A stretch of 64,000 bases of DNA from Delphinus delphis. Taxonomy: Eukaryota; Chordata; Mammalia; Artiodactyla; Delphinidae. A program made the position numbers and the translations under genes. Shown piece after piece: positions 46,701 to 58,263 of this stretch (the first letter of the stretch is position 1; each line of letters opens with the position of its first letter). The notes beneath the pieces were generated by a model. That model did no database searches. It had not been told where the DNA came from and worked only from the letters and a program-made list of their open reading frames with translations. The stretch spans positions 87,801,488 through 87,865,487 of the forward strand of contig NC_082692.2 of NCBI RefSeq assembly GCF_949987515.2. The letters are read 5' to 3'.

Positions 46701-47246
46701 AATCAGTAATAAAGCAAACAACATAAATAGGTTTAGACCTTTAGATAAAGCTAACTGAGCTAAAGAGAGAGAGAAAAGAGAGTCGTTAAACTGAATTTTT
46801 TAAAACATGCATATGATTTTGACAGGAGTAAAGAAAACCATTAAGAGGATTCCAGATATTAATACGGAAAAATGGAAAGGAAAGGACCAGTGGTGGATGA
46901 AACTTTTTGTTAGATTCTGTGTTCCTCTCTTTACAATGAACAGAAAAAGAGGCAAAAAATAAATGATTCATATGAGGGAGAAGGAAAATGAGCCAATCAA
47001 AGACTCCATGACCAAAAGAGCAGAGGGCGGACCGCCTTGCAAAGAAGGGAAGAGACAGCTTTAAGCTGGGATGGGAAGCTGAAAGAGGTCCTGAAAAGTA
47101 AACTCAATTTTAGTCCTAGAGATGAAATCTTACATTGAGAGACAAATGGGTCCCTTGGGGTCTGAGATGAGTAGAAAAGTTCACTCACAATCACCATGGA
47201 AGACAAGTCAATAGCTCCCATTTACAGTCATATAAATTTTTTTCTC
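46701..47246. other. Unassigned sequence
   Basis: No gene or clear repeat recognised. Confidence 0.35.
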
Positions 47247-47260
47247 AAAAGTCGAGGCTG

Positions 47261-47461
47261 GGGCTTCCCTGGTGGCGCTGTGGTTGGGAGTCCACCTGCC
47301 GATGCAGGGGACACGGGTTCGTGCCCCGGTCCAGGAAGATCCCACATGCAGTGGAGCGGCTGGGCCCGTGAGCCATGGCCGCTGAGCCTGTGCGTCTGGA
47401 GCCTGTGCTCCGCAACGGGAGAGGCCACAACAGTGAGGGGCCCGCGTACCGCAAAAAAAAA
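47261..47461 (+). mobile_element. Cetacean CHR-type SINE (short form)
   Basis: From GGGCTTCCCTGGTGGCGCTG to GGGCCCGCGTACCGC and an A run. Near-perfect 14-bp duplicates AAAAGTCGAGGCTG and AAAAGTGGAGGCTG lie at 47,247-47,260 and 47,462-47,475. Frames of 87-99 codons here are SINE-internal. Confidence 0.96.
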
Positions 47462-47857
47462 AAAAGTGGAGGCTGTTCTGGAGTGAAAAATGCGTTGCTT
47501 CCAGACATGGGACAATATGGATTCCATTTCTGGTTAGGTCATTAACCTGTTATTTGATCTAAAGCATTCTATGAATCTTTTTGGCCTCACTAGTAACACA
47601 GATTCCAACATGCTAAGCTTTATAAGGATTTTTGGACAAAAACATGAAAGATATTTACAGAGAGATTTTACCTAGATCCACCCCCTCCTTGGTCTCCTAA
47701 TATCTGAGAATGACAACAGGACACCGCCTCCAATCTACCTCCACGCGCTAATATCTGACACTCCGCCCAAAGCAACGTCTTCTACTGTTACAACTTACAA
47801 TCTGCCAAGTAGCCCCTTAACAAGCTCTCAACTACAACAAGCAAGGAAATGACTCAC
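47462..47857. other. Unassigned sequence
   Basis: No feature recognised. It includes a GC-richer stretch at 47,690-47,770 that may belong with the LTR to the right. Confidence 0.35.
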
Positions 47858-48250
47858 TGGTTCTGAAATGCCCAAGGTCGCGAGGCCCCTCCACAAGACC
47901 ACCAGAGTCGAGAGTCAAAGCCAAACGGCAAGGGTCATTTATTGCAGGTTCGAACCTGGACCTCCGCGCACTCGTTGCCGGGGACGCTAAAAGGTCCTGG
48001 TGGAGTTTAGTACAGCTCTTTTATAGACAGGTACAAACAAGTTCGGGACGTTCTGCGGGGCTTTCCAGGGGTGGGGAGTACTGATTGGTTGACTTTTGAA
48101 CAAAGACACTAGTCGCCGTCTGATTGGTTGGACGGTTGCAGGGGGGGCGGTCAGCAAGCGTAATTACAGAAGCGAGAACGGCTAGTTAAGTTTCGGTTTC
48201 CGGAGGTTTCGTTTCTCAATTGGAAATACTTAAGACGGGGCCCTGGTCAC
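47858..48250 (-). mobile_element. CpG-rich solo-type LTR with promoter boxes
   Basis: Read on the minus strand it has CCAAT boxes (plus-strand ATTGG at 48,123-48,127 and 48,084-48,088), then TATAAAA (complement of 48,019-48,025), then AATAAA (complement of 47,938-47,943) followed by a GT-rich stretch. That spacing is a retroviral U3-R-U5 layout. CpGs are abundant, unlike in the other LTR relics here, so it is probably younger. No pol or gag lies beside it. The left border may be the TG at 47,858; the right border is uncertain and could reach about 48,530. Confidence 0.65.
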
Positions 48251-48530
48251 AAAAAGAAATAGTGCAAACAGGAAAACTGATGCAACCCTAGCAGTGCTGC
48301 GGCCTCCATCAGCCCAACGGCAGGGCGGCGGGAGGTTGTGCGCCCAACTTCAGGCGGCGCTCCCAAATGTGGCAAGCCCAGCGCCGCGCCCTGGAACGGC
48401 CCTTTTTCGGCCCTTCTCCTCCGGAAAGAACCGAAAAGAAACTCCAGGAAAAGCACAAATTGAATGCAGGGCGTCAACTCAGTCCTATTCCCACCAAAGT
48501 AGAACATAGCCCCCTCAGTTCAAGAACTTG
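48251..48530. other. CpG-rich block next to the LTR
   Basis: Dense CG dinucleotides at 48,290-48,430 (GGCAGGGCGGCGGGAGGTTG, CCAGCGCCGCGCCCTGG). It could be the outer U3 of the LTR at 47,858-48,250 or a separate small CpG island. Frames of 71-86 codons on both strands are products of the GC content. Confidence 0.4.
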
Positions 48531-48849
48531 CCAGGGCAGCTCGTACCAACCAAACAGCGTGTGCTTTGACTTCCAGCCTTCCATGCATTGAGGATTCAGC
48601 CTAGTCCTAGATTGACAGGAAGCCCTCCCTGATTATTCTACTTGATAGTCACCTCAGTTTCCTTTCCTTCTCAACTCTCTTGTCGTTCAGCATAAACCAC
48701 ATCTCCATTATTCTACGCATATATATACTATAAAATGCAAATAGTGAATAATATGGACACCAACACTAATACAAACACAAACATCAAAAGGTAGCAAAAC
48801 TACTGAGTTTTCCTAAGGGCCTCATGTATCTCCTAAGGTCCTTACCTCC
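48531..48849. other. Unassigned sequence
   Basis: No feature recognised. Confidence 0.35.
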
Positions 48850-49000
48850 TGTATTTATTACAACAAATCTACACAGCTGGAGCCAATATTCCAGCTTTAC
48901 AGATGAAGAAACCAGACTGCAGAGAGTCAATTAATGTAGCCAAGGGCACAAACTAGGAAGTGGTAAACGAAGTTTGCCTGGATTAAGAAGCATAGGCATT
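48850..49000 (-). mobile_element. MIR SINE, antisense
   Basis: TTTACAGATGAAGAAACCAG, then GGCACAAACTAGGAAGTGG are the reverse complement of the MIR core. Confidence 0.6.
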
Positions 49001-49269
49001 ATGACGAGGCACAATTTCATAATACTGTTCACTAGGTTTCTAAATGCATGTCAGTTCTTGCCATTCAACTGTACGTTCCCTGAGAGCTTTCATTATATTT
49101 TCTATCTCTGCTTTCCTGGGCCTTATACAGGACTCCTCCACTTAGGCAGCAATTAGAGAGTTATAATTCATTCATGGGCAATAAAGTGACATTTACATTT
49201 CCTGTTTCTTATCTGAAAAGCAACTGAAATCTAGAGGGAATTTACAGTGCTTAATGGATATGAGATTTG
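49001..49269. other. Unassigned sequence
   Basis: 49,010-49,150 shows L2-like wording (CACTAGGTTTCTAAATGCATG at 49,030-49,050, CAACTGTACGTTCCCTGAGA) but too weakly to call. Confidence 0.3.
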
Positions 49270-49820
49270 GTGGTATGGCAGATTGCATTACTGGCCCCAA
49301 TTCTCCACCCCTTCCTGTGCCTACGCCCTTGGCCATGTGACTTTACAGTTCCTCCCACTTAAGTGGCAGAGGATAATTCCCCTCCCTTGAATTTGAGTTT
49401 GGCCATGTTTCTTGTGATGGCCCACAGAACACTACAGAAGTGATAGCACGCTAGTCGCAAGCCAAGATCAAAACAGACCTTATATGTTTCCACTTACCTT
49501 TTGCACCCATGCAATTGGCATAAGCATACTTTCTACCACAGAGCTTCCTTTAGCTTGCACCCCAAAATAGCATGTGGAAATACCTGAGCCAGCCAGACCT
49601 GCAGCTTGAGCAAAGCACCCCAGCCAAGCCCAGTCAAGATCTGCCAACTCTCAGCTCACCCATAAAAACATGAGCAAGCCCAGCTGAGCTCAGCAGAGCT
49701 ACCCCAGCCAATCCACAGTAGTGAGAACTAGATAAATGCCTCTTCTTTGACGCTACTGAAATTTTCCGGTTGCTTCTTATGTAGAATCATTGTTGCAGTA
49801 GCTAAATCATATAGGTAAAC
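49270..49820 (+). mobile_element. Old LTR-like repeat (MaLR-like)
   Basis: TATGGCAGATTGCATTACTG, then CTTGGCCATGTGACTTTACA, then repeated CAGCCAAGCCCAG/CAGCTGAGCTCAG-like motifs at 49,620-49,720, then GAACTAGATAAATGCCTCTT. The layout matches the copy at 44,305. Confidence 0.5.
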
Positions 49821-50334
49821 TGTAGTCTTATTCACAAATATTCCTTCTTCACCCCCAGGCCTATAAGTAGAATACGTTTCTGCCCATTGTCTTGGGCATG
49901 CAGTTTTTCAGTAGCATATCAAGGTATGAGCCATATGCCAGGACCCAACAGAAACTATAATGTGCTAGTACTGGTTTGGTTCCGTCTCATAAGATACTGG
50001 GACCTTAATTAAATCTTGGACTTCCAGCCTGATGACATGATTAGGTAAGACTTTTGGGGTATAGTTCTTGTGGAGGGAGTGAGCATAATTTGTGTACATG
50101 TGACTAAAAGTATATTTTGTGTGTATAAGGTAGACTATGGTAGATTATACTGTTCTTTGTAAACATTCACTTATCTTTACCTTTTTTACTGGTCTTACAG
50201 TGACTTCTGGCCAAAGAAATGTTAGAAAACCTGATATATGACCAGTTCTAGCCAAAGTTTTAAGCAACTGCACAGTTCAGCTAAGCCTCTTGGGTTTCCA
50301 CCCCCTGCCATGAGAATGTGTCCCAGATAAGGGC
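49821..50334. other. Unassigned sequence, probable repeat relics
   Basis: 49,930-50,060 contains CAGGACCCAACAGAAACTAT and a run of motifs resembling old LTR remains; 50,205-50,330 contains TGACTTCTGGCCAAAGAAATG (50,201-50,221). No family secured. Confidence 0.3.
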
Positions 50335-50900
50335 CTTTCTTAACTTGGATTCACTGGAAACAAAATCTGAGACGAAGAAGGTTTATGCAGAAATGCTCTT
50401 GAAAAAAACAGGTTTAAGGAAGTAATAAACAAAGCAAGAACAGGCAGAGGGGACTGTGAAACTTAAAGTAGTTGCAATGGGGGCATCAGCTGGTCCTTAA
50501 GGGCTTTTGGGGCTGGGATGACCCTCCAGAGTTGTCCTAAATTAAGACCAGGGGACCAGGTTTTCTTGCCCCTGTATCAGCCAGTCGCTGGCATGAGCCA
50601 TCACCCAAGAAAAGGCACAGCCTTGGCTTGAGACAGTTCCCTGCACAAAAGGAAATTCCCAGGTGACGGATGAACCGGTGGGCCACCGGCAGCTGATATT
50701 CCAAGCAGACGTGGGTAGATATGTTGGCCCTAAATTGGTGGGCCTGGATGGAGCACTACAGTATCCACTACATGGCTGTGCCTTCAGCCTGGACGCCAGG
50801 ATGAAAAGTCACGTAGGGCAGGTGCACAGTCAGTCCACAGCATGGAAGGGAGCCAGGCTGTCCCAGAGTCAAGCCTCAGCTCACAGGTAATACAGGTGAG
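50335..50900. mobile_element. Possible old repeat, family unassigned
   Basis: GATTCACTGGAAACAAAATC, then GAAGAAGGTTTATGCAGAAAT (50,376-50,396), then GGAAGTAATAAACAAAGCAAG resemble the start of an old dispersed element also hinted at near 15,215. The 75-codon frame at 50,663-50,890 lies inside it and has no domain. Confidence 0.35.
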
Positions 50901-51109
50901 GAAAATCTGTTGTTAGAAGTCCCTGAGATTTTCAGATCATTTGTTACCCAAGAAAAGCTAACTAAAACATTTATAAAATAACAAAAAAGAGATAAGACCC
51001 CACATTTTAAAAATATTTATCTACATTTTTAAAAATATGCTTTTTAAATTCAAATGTGTGACTGCTGCAAAAATTACCCCCGAATTGAACCACTTAACCA
51101 TATTTATTT
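50901..51109. other. Unassigned AT-rich sequence
   Basis: No feature recognised. Confidence 0.35.
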
Positions 51110-51430
51110 GCTGCTGATTATGCATTTGACCTGAGCTCAGCTGAGCAATTTGTTTGCAAGTTCTGCCTGGGGTCACTCACATTATCTTAATCTTCTGACG
51201 ACTTAATTGATCACTGACATGACTGACTACCAATTCTGGCTGTTGACACTGTCTTTACCTGGCCTCTCCTGTCAAAAAGGCTTGTCTGGGCTTCTTTACA
51301 TGGTGGTCTCAGGAAGAGGGCAAGAATGGAATCTCAGTGTCTTGAGGCTGAGGCTCAGCATTCACAATCATGCCACTTCACTCTGTCCACATTTTGTAGC
51401 TCAAATTCCATAGGCTAGCCCAGATTCAAA
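51110..51430 (-). mobile_element. Old LTR-like repeat, antisense
   Basis: Plus-strand landmarks are TTTGCTGCTGATTATGCATT, GACCTGAGCTCAGCTGAGCA and TTACATGGTGGTCTCAGGAA. The 35-bp segment 51,277-51,311 recurs exactly at 52,393-52,427. Confidence 0.45.
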
Positions 51431-52392
51431 GGGAAGGGAAATAGGTTCATTGCTTAAAGCAAAGAAAGAGCACGTCACTGTGCAGCGTACCAAGGACAGT
51501 ATTACTGCAGCCATCTTTGCAAACAGTCTCCCACAGGGCTGATGTGTGCTTTATCTTTTTCTAAGGTTATTTTTCTCTGATGGTCAAACTTGATGTATTT
51601 TAGACTTGCCTTTCCCATCCCTCGGTGTTCGGGGTGGAACACCTGCAAACAACATGTAATATTTTCAATTAGAGACAACTGAAAACATTTACCCACTAGG
51701 GGTCAGTACAGAAGAGTCAATTCAAAAATATGACCCTAAAGCAAGAAAGAAAACTAAGTAAAAGAAGAGAAGGAGAAGAGAGATGAAAAAGAGGAGGAGG
51801 AAGAAGAAACTAACTTTAAATAACACGGGCATTTAATCCTATATAAAAGTGCAAACACCTCCCCATATTTGATTTTATTCTCTTTGGCTTGAAAGCATAC
51901 AAAATGGATGTATTTCTTACCCTATGAATTTATGATTTGGTATTAATCTATTCCATATTCTAATCTATGTCTTGGGTAATCTGTGTGTGGGGAGGATCAA
52001 AGTGGGTGAGAAGAATGACAAAGAAATAATCAGATTATTAATAAACAGATGTAAGAATTTTTTAAAAAATCAAGATTCAGGAGGAAAACCCCATAAGAAA
52101 TTTCTAGGAAAATGACAAAAGATATTTCCAAGCAAGTCGTAATGCAAAACCATTTACAGCAACAGACAATTAAGACCCTACTAGATTAAAAAGAAATAAT
52201 GCCTATAAGTCTAGCATTTCGCATTATATGGAAATATGCCCTCCACATATAAGCATCTTCACAGAATATGTGGTTTGTTTCATGACATAACAAAACGCAT
52301 ATATTGAGACCCTTTTGTTATTTTTAAAAACATATTTCTACTAAATACTAGAGAACCAACTCCACAGGGGCAATTACTGCTTAATATTAGGG
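51431..52392. other. Unassigned sequence with a polypurine tract
   Basis: No gene or repeat family recognised. A nearly pure A/G tract of about 50 bases lies at 51,760-51,809. Confidence 0.35.
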
Positions 52393-52427
52393 AAGGCTTG
52401 TCTGGGCTTCTTTACATGGTGGTCTCA
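52393..52427 (+). repeat. 35-bp exact copy of 51,277-51,311
   Basis: The 35-mer beginning AAGGCTTGTCTGGGC and ending GGTGGTCTCA is identical at both places, in the same orientation, 1,116 bp apart. The flanks share nothing: the left copy is embedded in a repeat, the right copy in unrelated AT-rich sequence without a tail or duplicates. Confidence 0.95.
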
Positions 52428-54089
52428 CCATAACAGTTCAGTAAATTAGTACTAAATATAAACATTATATCTTTCCATTGCATATGAGAAACATTTCATT
52501 TAATGGTATGAAAAAGTGAGAAAGAGAGAAAATCTTTGACACACAAGGCTCAAATTTCCAAATTGCACAGATATACCCAGTTCTTAGTTGGTTTTACTTG
52601 GCAAAAATAAAAAGTCCTAGTAAAGGGTCACTAAGAATAGTTGAGAAAAATGACAAACTGTCTAATATATACAAATGTAAATGCCTTTGTAAGTATAGGG
52701 GATGGATAGAGGTAAGGGAGGTACTGTCTACTGTTGCATGCACCCGACTTTGGTACAACTGTGCCTTATCTGTATTCCAGAGCCTTCAGAATATTCATCA
52801 GAATTAGTAACAAGGAATGGTAATCAGCAACTTTCTGCTGCTTTACATTCACAGAAGCAGCCAGCCCAACTGAGTAGCAGCCATCAGATTAGATCGCTAG
52901 CTACATTGTTCGGGTTGATTTTAATTGCCTGAAAAGGGTCATTACCGACTACTGCAATGTGTTAAGTTATTTTAAAGAGTAACTATTTCTATGTAAGAAA
53001 TAATAATGGACTCTGATTCAGTTAGAAACTACAAGAAAGTATTCAGCTGGGTCTTTGTCCTGGTGGCATAAAAATACTGTCCAAGTCTGATTACACTGAA
53101 AAACAAACATCCTTACCTGCAGAACTCTGTATGGAAAGTCAACACAGATTCCCAAACTGATGACCCCAGAGAACCACCCAAATGTCACATCCTGGTTTAT
53201 AAAATGCCAAGATTTCCATTTCCATAGCAACTTTTACATACAGGCAACTCCAAGGTAAAGAATTTCATGATATTTAAGAAGACAAATATTTGCATGGAAA
53301 AAGGTCTATGGAAGTGGAACTTTTGAAACCTCAAAGATACTTGCAAAAATATTACATCAGTGTATGACTACATGGAAACTGTAGCTCTCAGGATAGTTGT
53401 TCTTTAAATTAAAATTCTAGATACATGAATCTATATATGGGATAAAACGGCATAGAGGTATACACATATTCTTGCAATCAGGCTAAAAACATTGTGACAC
53501 CAGAATAAGATCTGTTGTCTAGTTAAGAGTAATGCACCAGGATCAATTTCCTGGTTCCGGAATCATACAACAGCTATAGGCAATGTGACCATCCGGGGAA
53601 GCTGGGTGAAGGATATACAGCACTCTGTACTATCTTTGCAACTTCCTGTGAGTATAATTATTTCAAAACAAAAAGTTTTAAAATGCAGGTTACCAAGACT
53701 CACTCCCACAGGTAACTCAGAAAGTCCTGTAAGGGCCAAGGAATTTCCATGATTTCAACAGGACAGTTCATGTTTCTAAAAAGATCATTAATTGGGAAGC
53801 AGTGAAAGAAAAGTAGAGTATATTCAGCACTGTAAGAGGGGCTTTCTGTTTGATGGATGATTGGTGAGATTGTTTAATGCCCATAAGGCTTTCCTCCATT
53901 TTTAAGTAATTAGTTACCGTTTAGGAAGAAGTGCTTTTGATTTGTTGTGATGCAGTCATTTAGTTCTTTCTTTCTTATGCCAATGTTTTACTCTAATAAA
54001 ATAATGAAATTTGAGAATTCCAAATTACCCCCCTCGCACTAAAATAAAACAATTACACCAAGGACCAATCCTTCGTACTGGCAACCTTT
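52428..54089. other. Unassigned sequence
   Basis: No gene or clear repeat recognised over about 1.6 kb. The small frames at 52,598-53,230 have no motifs. Confidence 0.35.
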
Positions 54090-54101
54090 TAGCTTATGCT
54101 T

Positions 54102-54402
54102 TTTTTTTTTAATTTTTGGTTGTGTTGTGTCTTCCTTGCTGTGCGTGGGCTTTCTCCAGTTGAGGCGAGCGGGGGGGCTACTCTTCTTTGCGGAGCACAG
54201 GCTCTAGGTGCGTGGGCTTCAATAGTTGTGGCACACAGGCTTAGTAGTTGTGGCTCATGGGCTCTAGAGCACAGGCTCAGTAGTTGTGGTGCATGGGCTT
54301 AGTTGCTCTGCGGCATGTGGGATCTTCCCGGACCAGGGCTCGAACCTGTGTCCCCTGCATTGGGAGACGGATTCTTAACCACTGCACCAGCAAGGAAGTC
54401 CC
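54102..54402 (-). mobile_element. CHR-type SINE (long form)
   Basis: On the minus strand it begins GGGACTTCCTTGCTGGTGCA, contains GGTTCGAGCCCTGGTCCGGG (a good B box), the long body and an A tail (plus-strand T run). Perfect 12-bp duplicates TAGCTTATGCTT lie at 54,090-54,101 and 54,403-54,414. Confidence 0.97.
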
Positions 54403-54414
54403 TAGCTTATGCTT

Positions 54415-54689
54415 CTTCTAGGGCATAGGTCTGTCAGAGAATTTTCTAAATTCAGACCATATCAAGATATTCATCTATTGTCAATGAATGACTTGTCACC
54501 CAGAAACTGTGCAAGATAAAATAAAACTCTTTAAATATACACTAAAATAATTTTAAGTCCAAAAAAAGATACCCTAATATAACTAGAGTAGAATCTGACT
54601 ATCTTTCTTTCATTCCACAAATATTTACCAAAATCCTAATAAGTGTGTTCCACTCCACCCACAGACTATCAGGAAAGGCAGATATTAAA
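54415..54689. other. Unassigned sequence
   Basis: No feature recognised. Confidence 0.35.
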
Positions 54690-56465
54690 CTAATGTAAAG
54701 TGTTAATTAAACTCTAATCCATTCTCCCTCTAAAGAAGAACATTTTAAAACACAGGTGAGAGCAGACAGCATGGGGCTCAAATCTAGTCTGGGAGGGAGA
54801 GTAAAGACTTCTTGGAGGAACAGATGGATGGGTATCACTGGGCAAATGGTAGGATTAAAAGTAAAGAGCTTTCCTGGCAGAAGTAACAGTGAATTGAGGG
54901 TAGACATGAGCTGAGACAGGAATGAGGGGCTTGGGGTGGAACCCATGGGTGCAGGGACCGTGAAGCCATAAGTGTTACACTGAATTGTAAGGGAAGTTAA
55001 AGACGGCACCTGTAGTTGGAACACTCTATATGGAGGGAAATGAGGGGAAGAAGTCTCACGTAGACAGGCTGCATCAGTGCCAGTTTTTCTCTCGGCAGTG
55101 GGTGTCCAATGACAAGATGGATTAATATAGCACCATGTGTTGGAAAGACTGGAGCAAGAAAGGCAGTGTGGGGAGGAGGGTCATTTCTTAATCTGCTGCA
55201 TTTAGGTAAGAAGTGTAAAGGGAATAAAGCACTTGAACCCTAAGCTGGTGCATAATAACCCAAATAAAACTTCTTGTATTTTTAATCAGTTGACTGGTTA
55301 CAGAACAAAGGAAGAGGGTGGTGCTAAAGACCACTGGTGTCACTTGCCTTGAAGACAATGAGAATCAAAGAAAGAAGAGATCATCTAAACTGGAACCAGC
55401 CTGGGAAGAAAAATGATTAATTCCATTTTGACAAAATAAGTCTGAAGTAGCAGATATTCTAGAGATCTAAGAGACTGTGGGCGAAGCCACAGAAAGAACC
55501 CTTTGAAAGCCAGCTGCAGACTTCTGTTGAACAGGGACATTCCTGACAGAATCTTTGGTCACAGGGGTGCCCCGTCACATGCTTCAAACTCAGCACCCCC
55601 AAAAGCACAATTCTCATGGGTGGATCAAACTCCACTGTGAGCCAGGTACTGTGATAGGAGCTGCTTTGCAGTAGCGAGTAAAACAGATGTGGTAACTGCT
55701 TACGAGACGGCTTACAGAACAGTCAACAAGGAATCAGGTAAGGAAATAGTTCCAAGTTATGATAAGGAGGAATATTATCAGAAAGTTAAGGAGGACATGA
55801 ACAGAAAGAGCGTAACAGAGGTGCCCTAATTTAGAGGAGGAAGGATATGAAAGAGAGCCCTCTCTTAGTAACTGATATTTAAACTGTGAGCTAAGAAGCA
55901 ATGAACACTAGGCAGAATTTGTAATGTGTGTGCCTCTGTGTGTGCGTGCGTGCACGCACGCACGCACACAAGCATGTTTTGTGTGTTTGGGGGTAAAGGC
56001 TAAGGGGAGCTACCAGGCAAAGGAACAGAAGAAGCCCTAAGGTAGGAAGGAGGTCAACAAAACCACAGACATAAAAAAAAAGCCTACTAAGTTCTTATTC
56101 CCAAAAGCATGGGAGGAGATGATGCTGGAGGGATAGGCAGTGTTTAAATCCTACATCACTCTCTAGGTAATACTGAATAGTTCTGAATGCAGCAGAAAGC
56201 TACCTAAGTGCTTGAAGGAGAGGAGTACTAAATTTAACTAAATTAAAAAAAAGAAAGAAAAATACTGCCCTGACTGCTGTGCAGAGAATGATTTGGGGAA
56301 AGAAGTAAGAAAGGAGGCAGGCAAGCCAGTGCAGTTGTCCCAGGAGAGAAGATGGTGACCTGGAGTAGGATGATGTGAGTGGACGTGGAGGGAAGTGGGC
56401 CAACTGAAGAAATATTCCAGAGTTAGAATCAAAAGGACACGAGAACTGAGTCGCACTAGTTCCCA
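54690..56465 (+). mobile_element. Ancient interspersed repeat, family not assigned (copy 3)
   Basis: The right end (CTGACTGCTGTGCAGAGAAT, CCAGTGCAGTTGTCCCAGGA, GGACGTGGAGGGAAGTGGGC, 56,268-56,400) corresponds to the left-central part of copies 1 and 2. The left part up to 56,200 (AGGCTGCATCAGTGCCAG, GAGCCAGGTACTGTGATAGG) looks related but is weaker and may be composite. Borders are approximate. Confidence 0.4.
55937..55968. repeat. Alternating (TG/CG)(CA/CG) palindrome
   Basis: Centred between 55,952 and 55,953. The inner 22 bp (55,942-55,963) are a perfect inverted repeat; with one mismatch it extends to 32 bp. It consists of alternating purines and pyrimidines with several CpGs. Confidence 0.95.
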
Positions 56466-58263
56466 AAATAAGATTTTCTGAAGTACTGCAATGATCCCAA
56501 GAATTCTTTCTCCTATTAAAAATAGTATACTGTCAGGCTTATTTATCAGAAATATAATCAAATTGCTTTTAGAATTACAGAGCTCATCTTTTAACATTTC
56601 AAAGGCATTAAAAATCAAGAGATTTAGAAAAACAAATGGGACAAAGTTGTTCTGTTTTAGAACACAGAAAATTTAGTCTGAGTTCTAAAGGCACCTAAGA
56701 GAGTGCTATGGAATTGCTGTAACGTATATAATCTATTTCTTAAAATGTCAATATGTCTGCAGTAAGGAACATGCATACCTTGTGAATTATCTTATCCTAC
56801 TTAATAAAAGTCATTTTTTCCTCACTTTTTTGCAAGGCAGTTTCTTGCACAGTAAAGATTCTACAAATATTTACATTCCAAGTAGCAGAGCTGTTTGAGA
56901 TGCAATAAAGTTCTGCCAGCACTTCTATTACAAAGCCTTATTTCTTGTTTACAACATGCACATAAAAAGGGGGGAAATAAAACCATACTATGGATTGAAA
57001 CTTGGCATACAAAGTCTCGACAAGAAAGTACATTTCTAGTGCAGCAAGTTTTCAAAAAGAATGTTCCATAGTGTTTAGGAGATAGACTAAGCCATGGTGG
57101 GGAAGGGGAATGGGGCGGGGAGGACACTTGGGGGTGTCCTTTACAAAAACCATTTAGTACATGTGATCCGATTCTGAATTTTTTATGCAAATTAGATCTG
57201 AGACTAAGATCTGTAACCCATCAATTTTAAAGCAATATTCTATCTTAAAATACTCTGTGGCTCCAACATGCTAATTACTGCCAAATATCTTTGCGAACAG
57301 GGTATTATCCAATGCATTATTATCAAGCATAAGAAAGGAAGTAGTCCACCAGCATTAAATGATTAATAAATGCTTATTAAAACCATGGGAGCACTTCAGA
57401 GATGCCCACCTTCAAAGAGACAAAGTAACTCCCTAAGATCAGAAGCCTTATTAAAGATGGACTGATGGGGATCATTGAATCAGAGACGGCAAGCAAACAT
57501 GCACAGCATCTATAAAATTCTCCTGCCATCTGAATATCTCCCAATGCATAAAATTAACATTATTTTACTGCTAACAACTTACTAACTGGTGACTGGAAAA
57601 CACAGAACATTGAACCAGTCATACAATTCTCTGGTGGCACTGCAACAATATAGTGAACTATACATAGATTTGGCAGTTTGAAAGGGGCACTTATATACTA
57701 TTTCAGCACAAAACATATTAAGAGTTAATGAGAACTTCAAGTTGGACACTTAAATTACATAGTTAAAACAAAGCTGGAAGATGTGTACTGAATGCATGAG
57801 AAGGAGTTAGGAACTTACAAAAGAGAAAGACACTTCGCCAGCAGAGTGAAGAGGCTATTAGTTTGTAATAACTAGGCATAGATGAAATGTGACAGTGATA
57901 AAATTGAACATAAATCAGCAACGGAAAGGCTGCAGCTAATCTTCTGCTCCAGTTGAAACTGCTCAGCACTTTGGTCCTATTAAATGTTTTGTTGCCATTT
58001 TAAGGAACACTTGGGCTACCCAGTTGTGGTGTGAAGGATATTTAAAAATTAGAGTTCTCCTGGAGAAATGAACTTAATGCCTTCACGTCTTCCGGCTGAC
58101 CTTAATGACATCCACATAGCAAATAGGACATGGGGCTGAATGTTACTGTCTGAGGCAGCCACTGCCTGAATCTATTCCCCTGCAGATCAATTAGCCATTC
58201 AGTGCCTCCGATATCCCACCTTTAGATAGGAGGGCCACACATATGGATTCAACCTCACCTTTC

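Noticed and set aside
55937..55968. Protein-binding operator-like palindrome
   Set aside because: The symmetry follows from a TG/CA microsatellite with CpG interruptions; a simple-repeat origin is more likely.
56238..56618. 126-codon minus-strand frame
   Set aside because: It overlaps the edge of an old interspersed repeat on the opposite strand and shows only hydrophobic low-complexity stretches.
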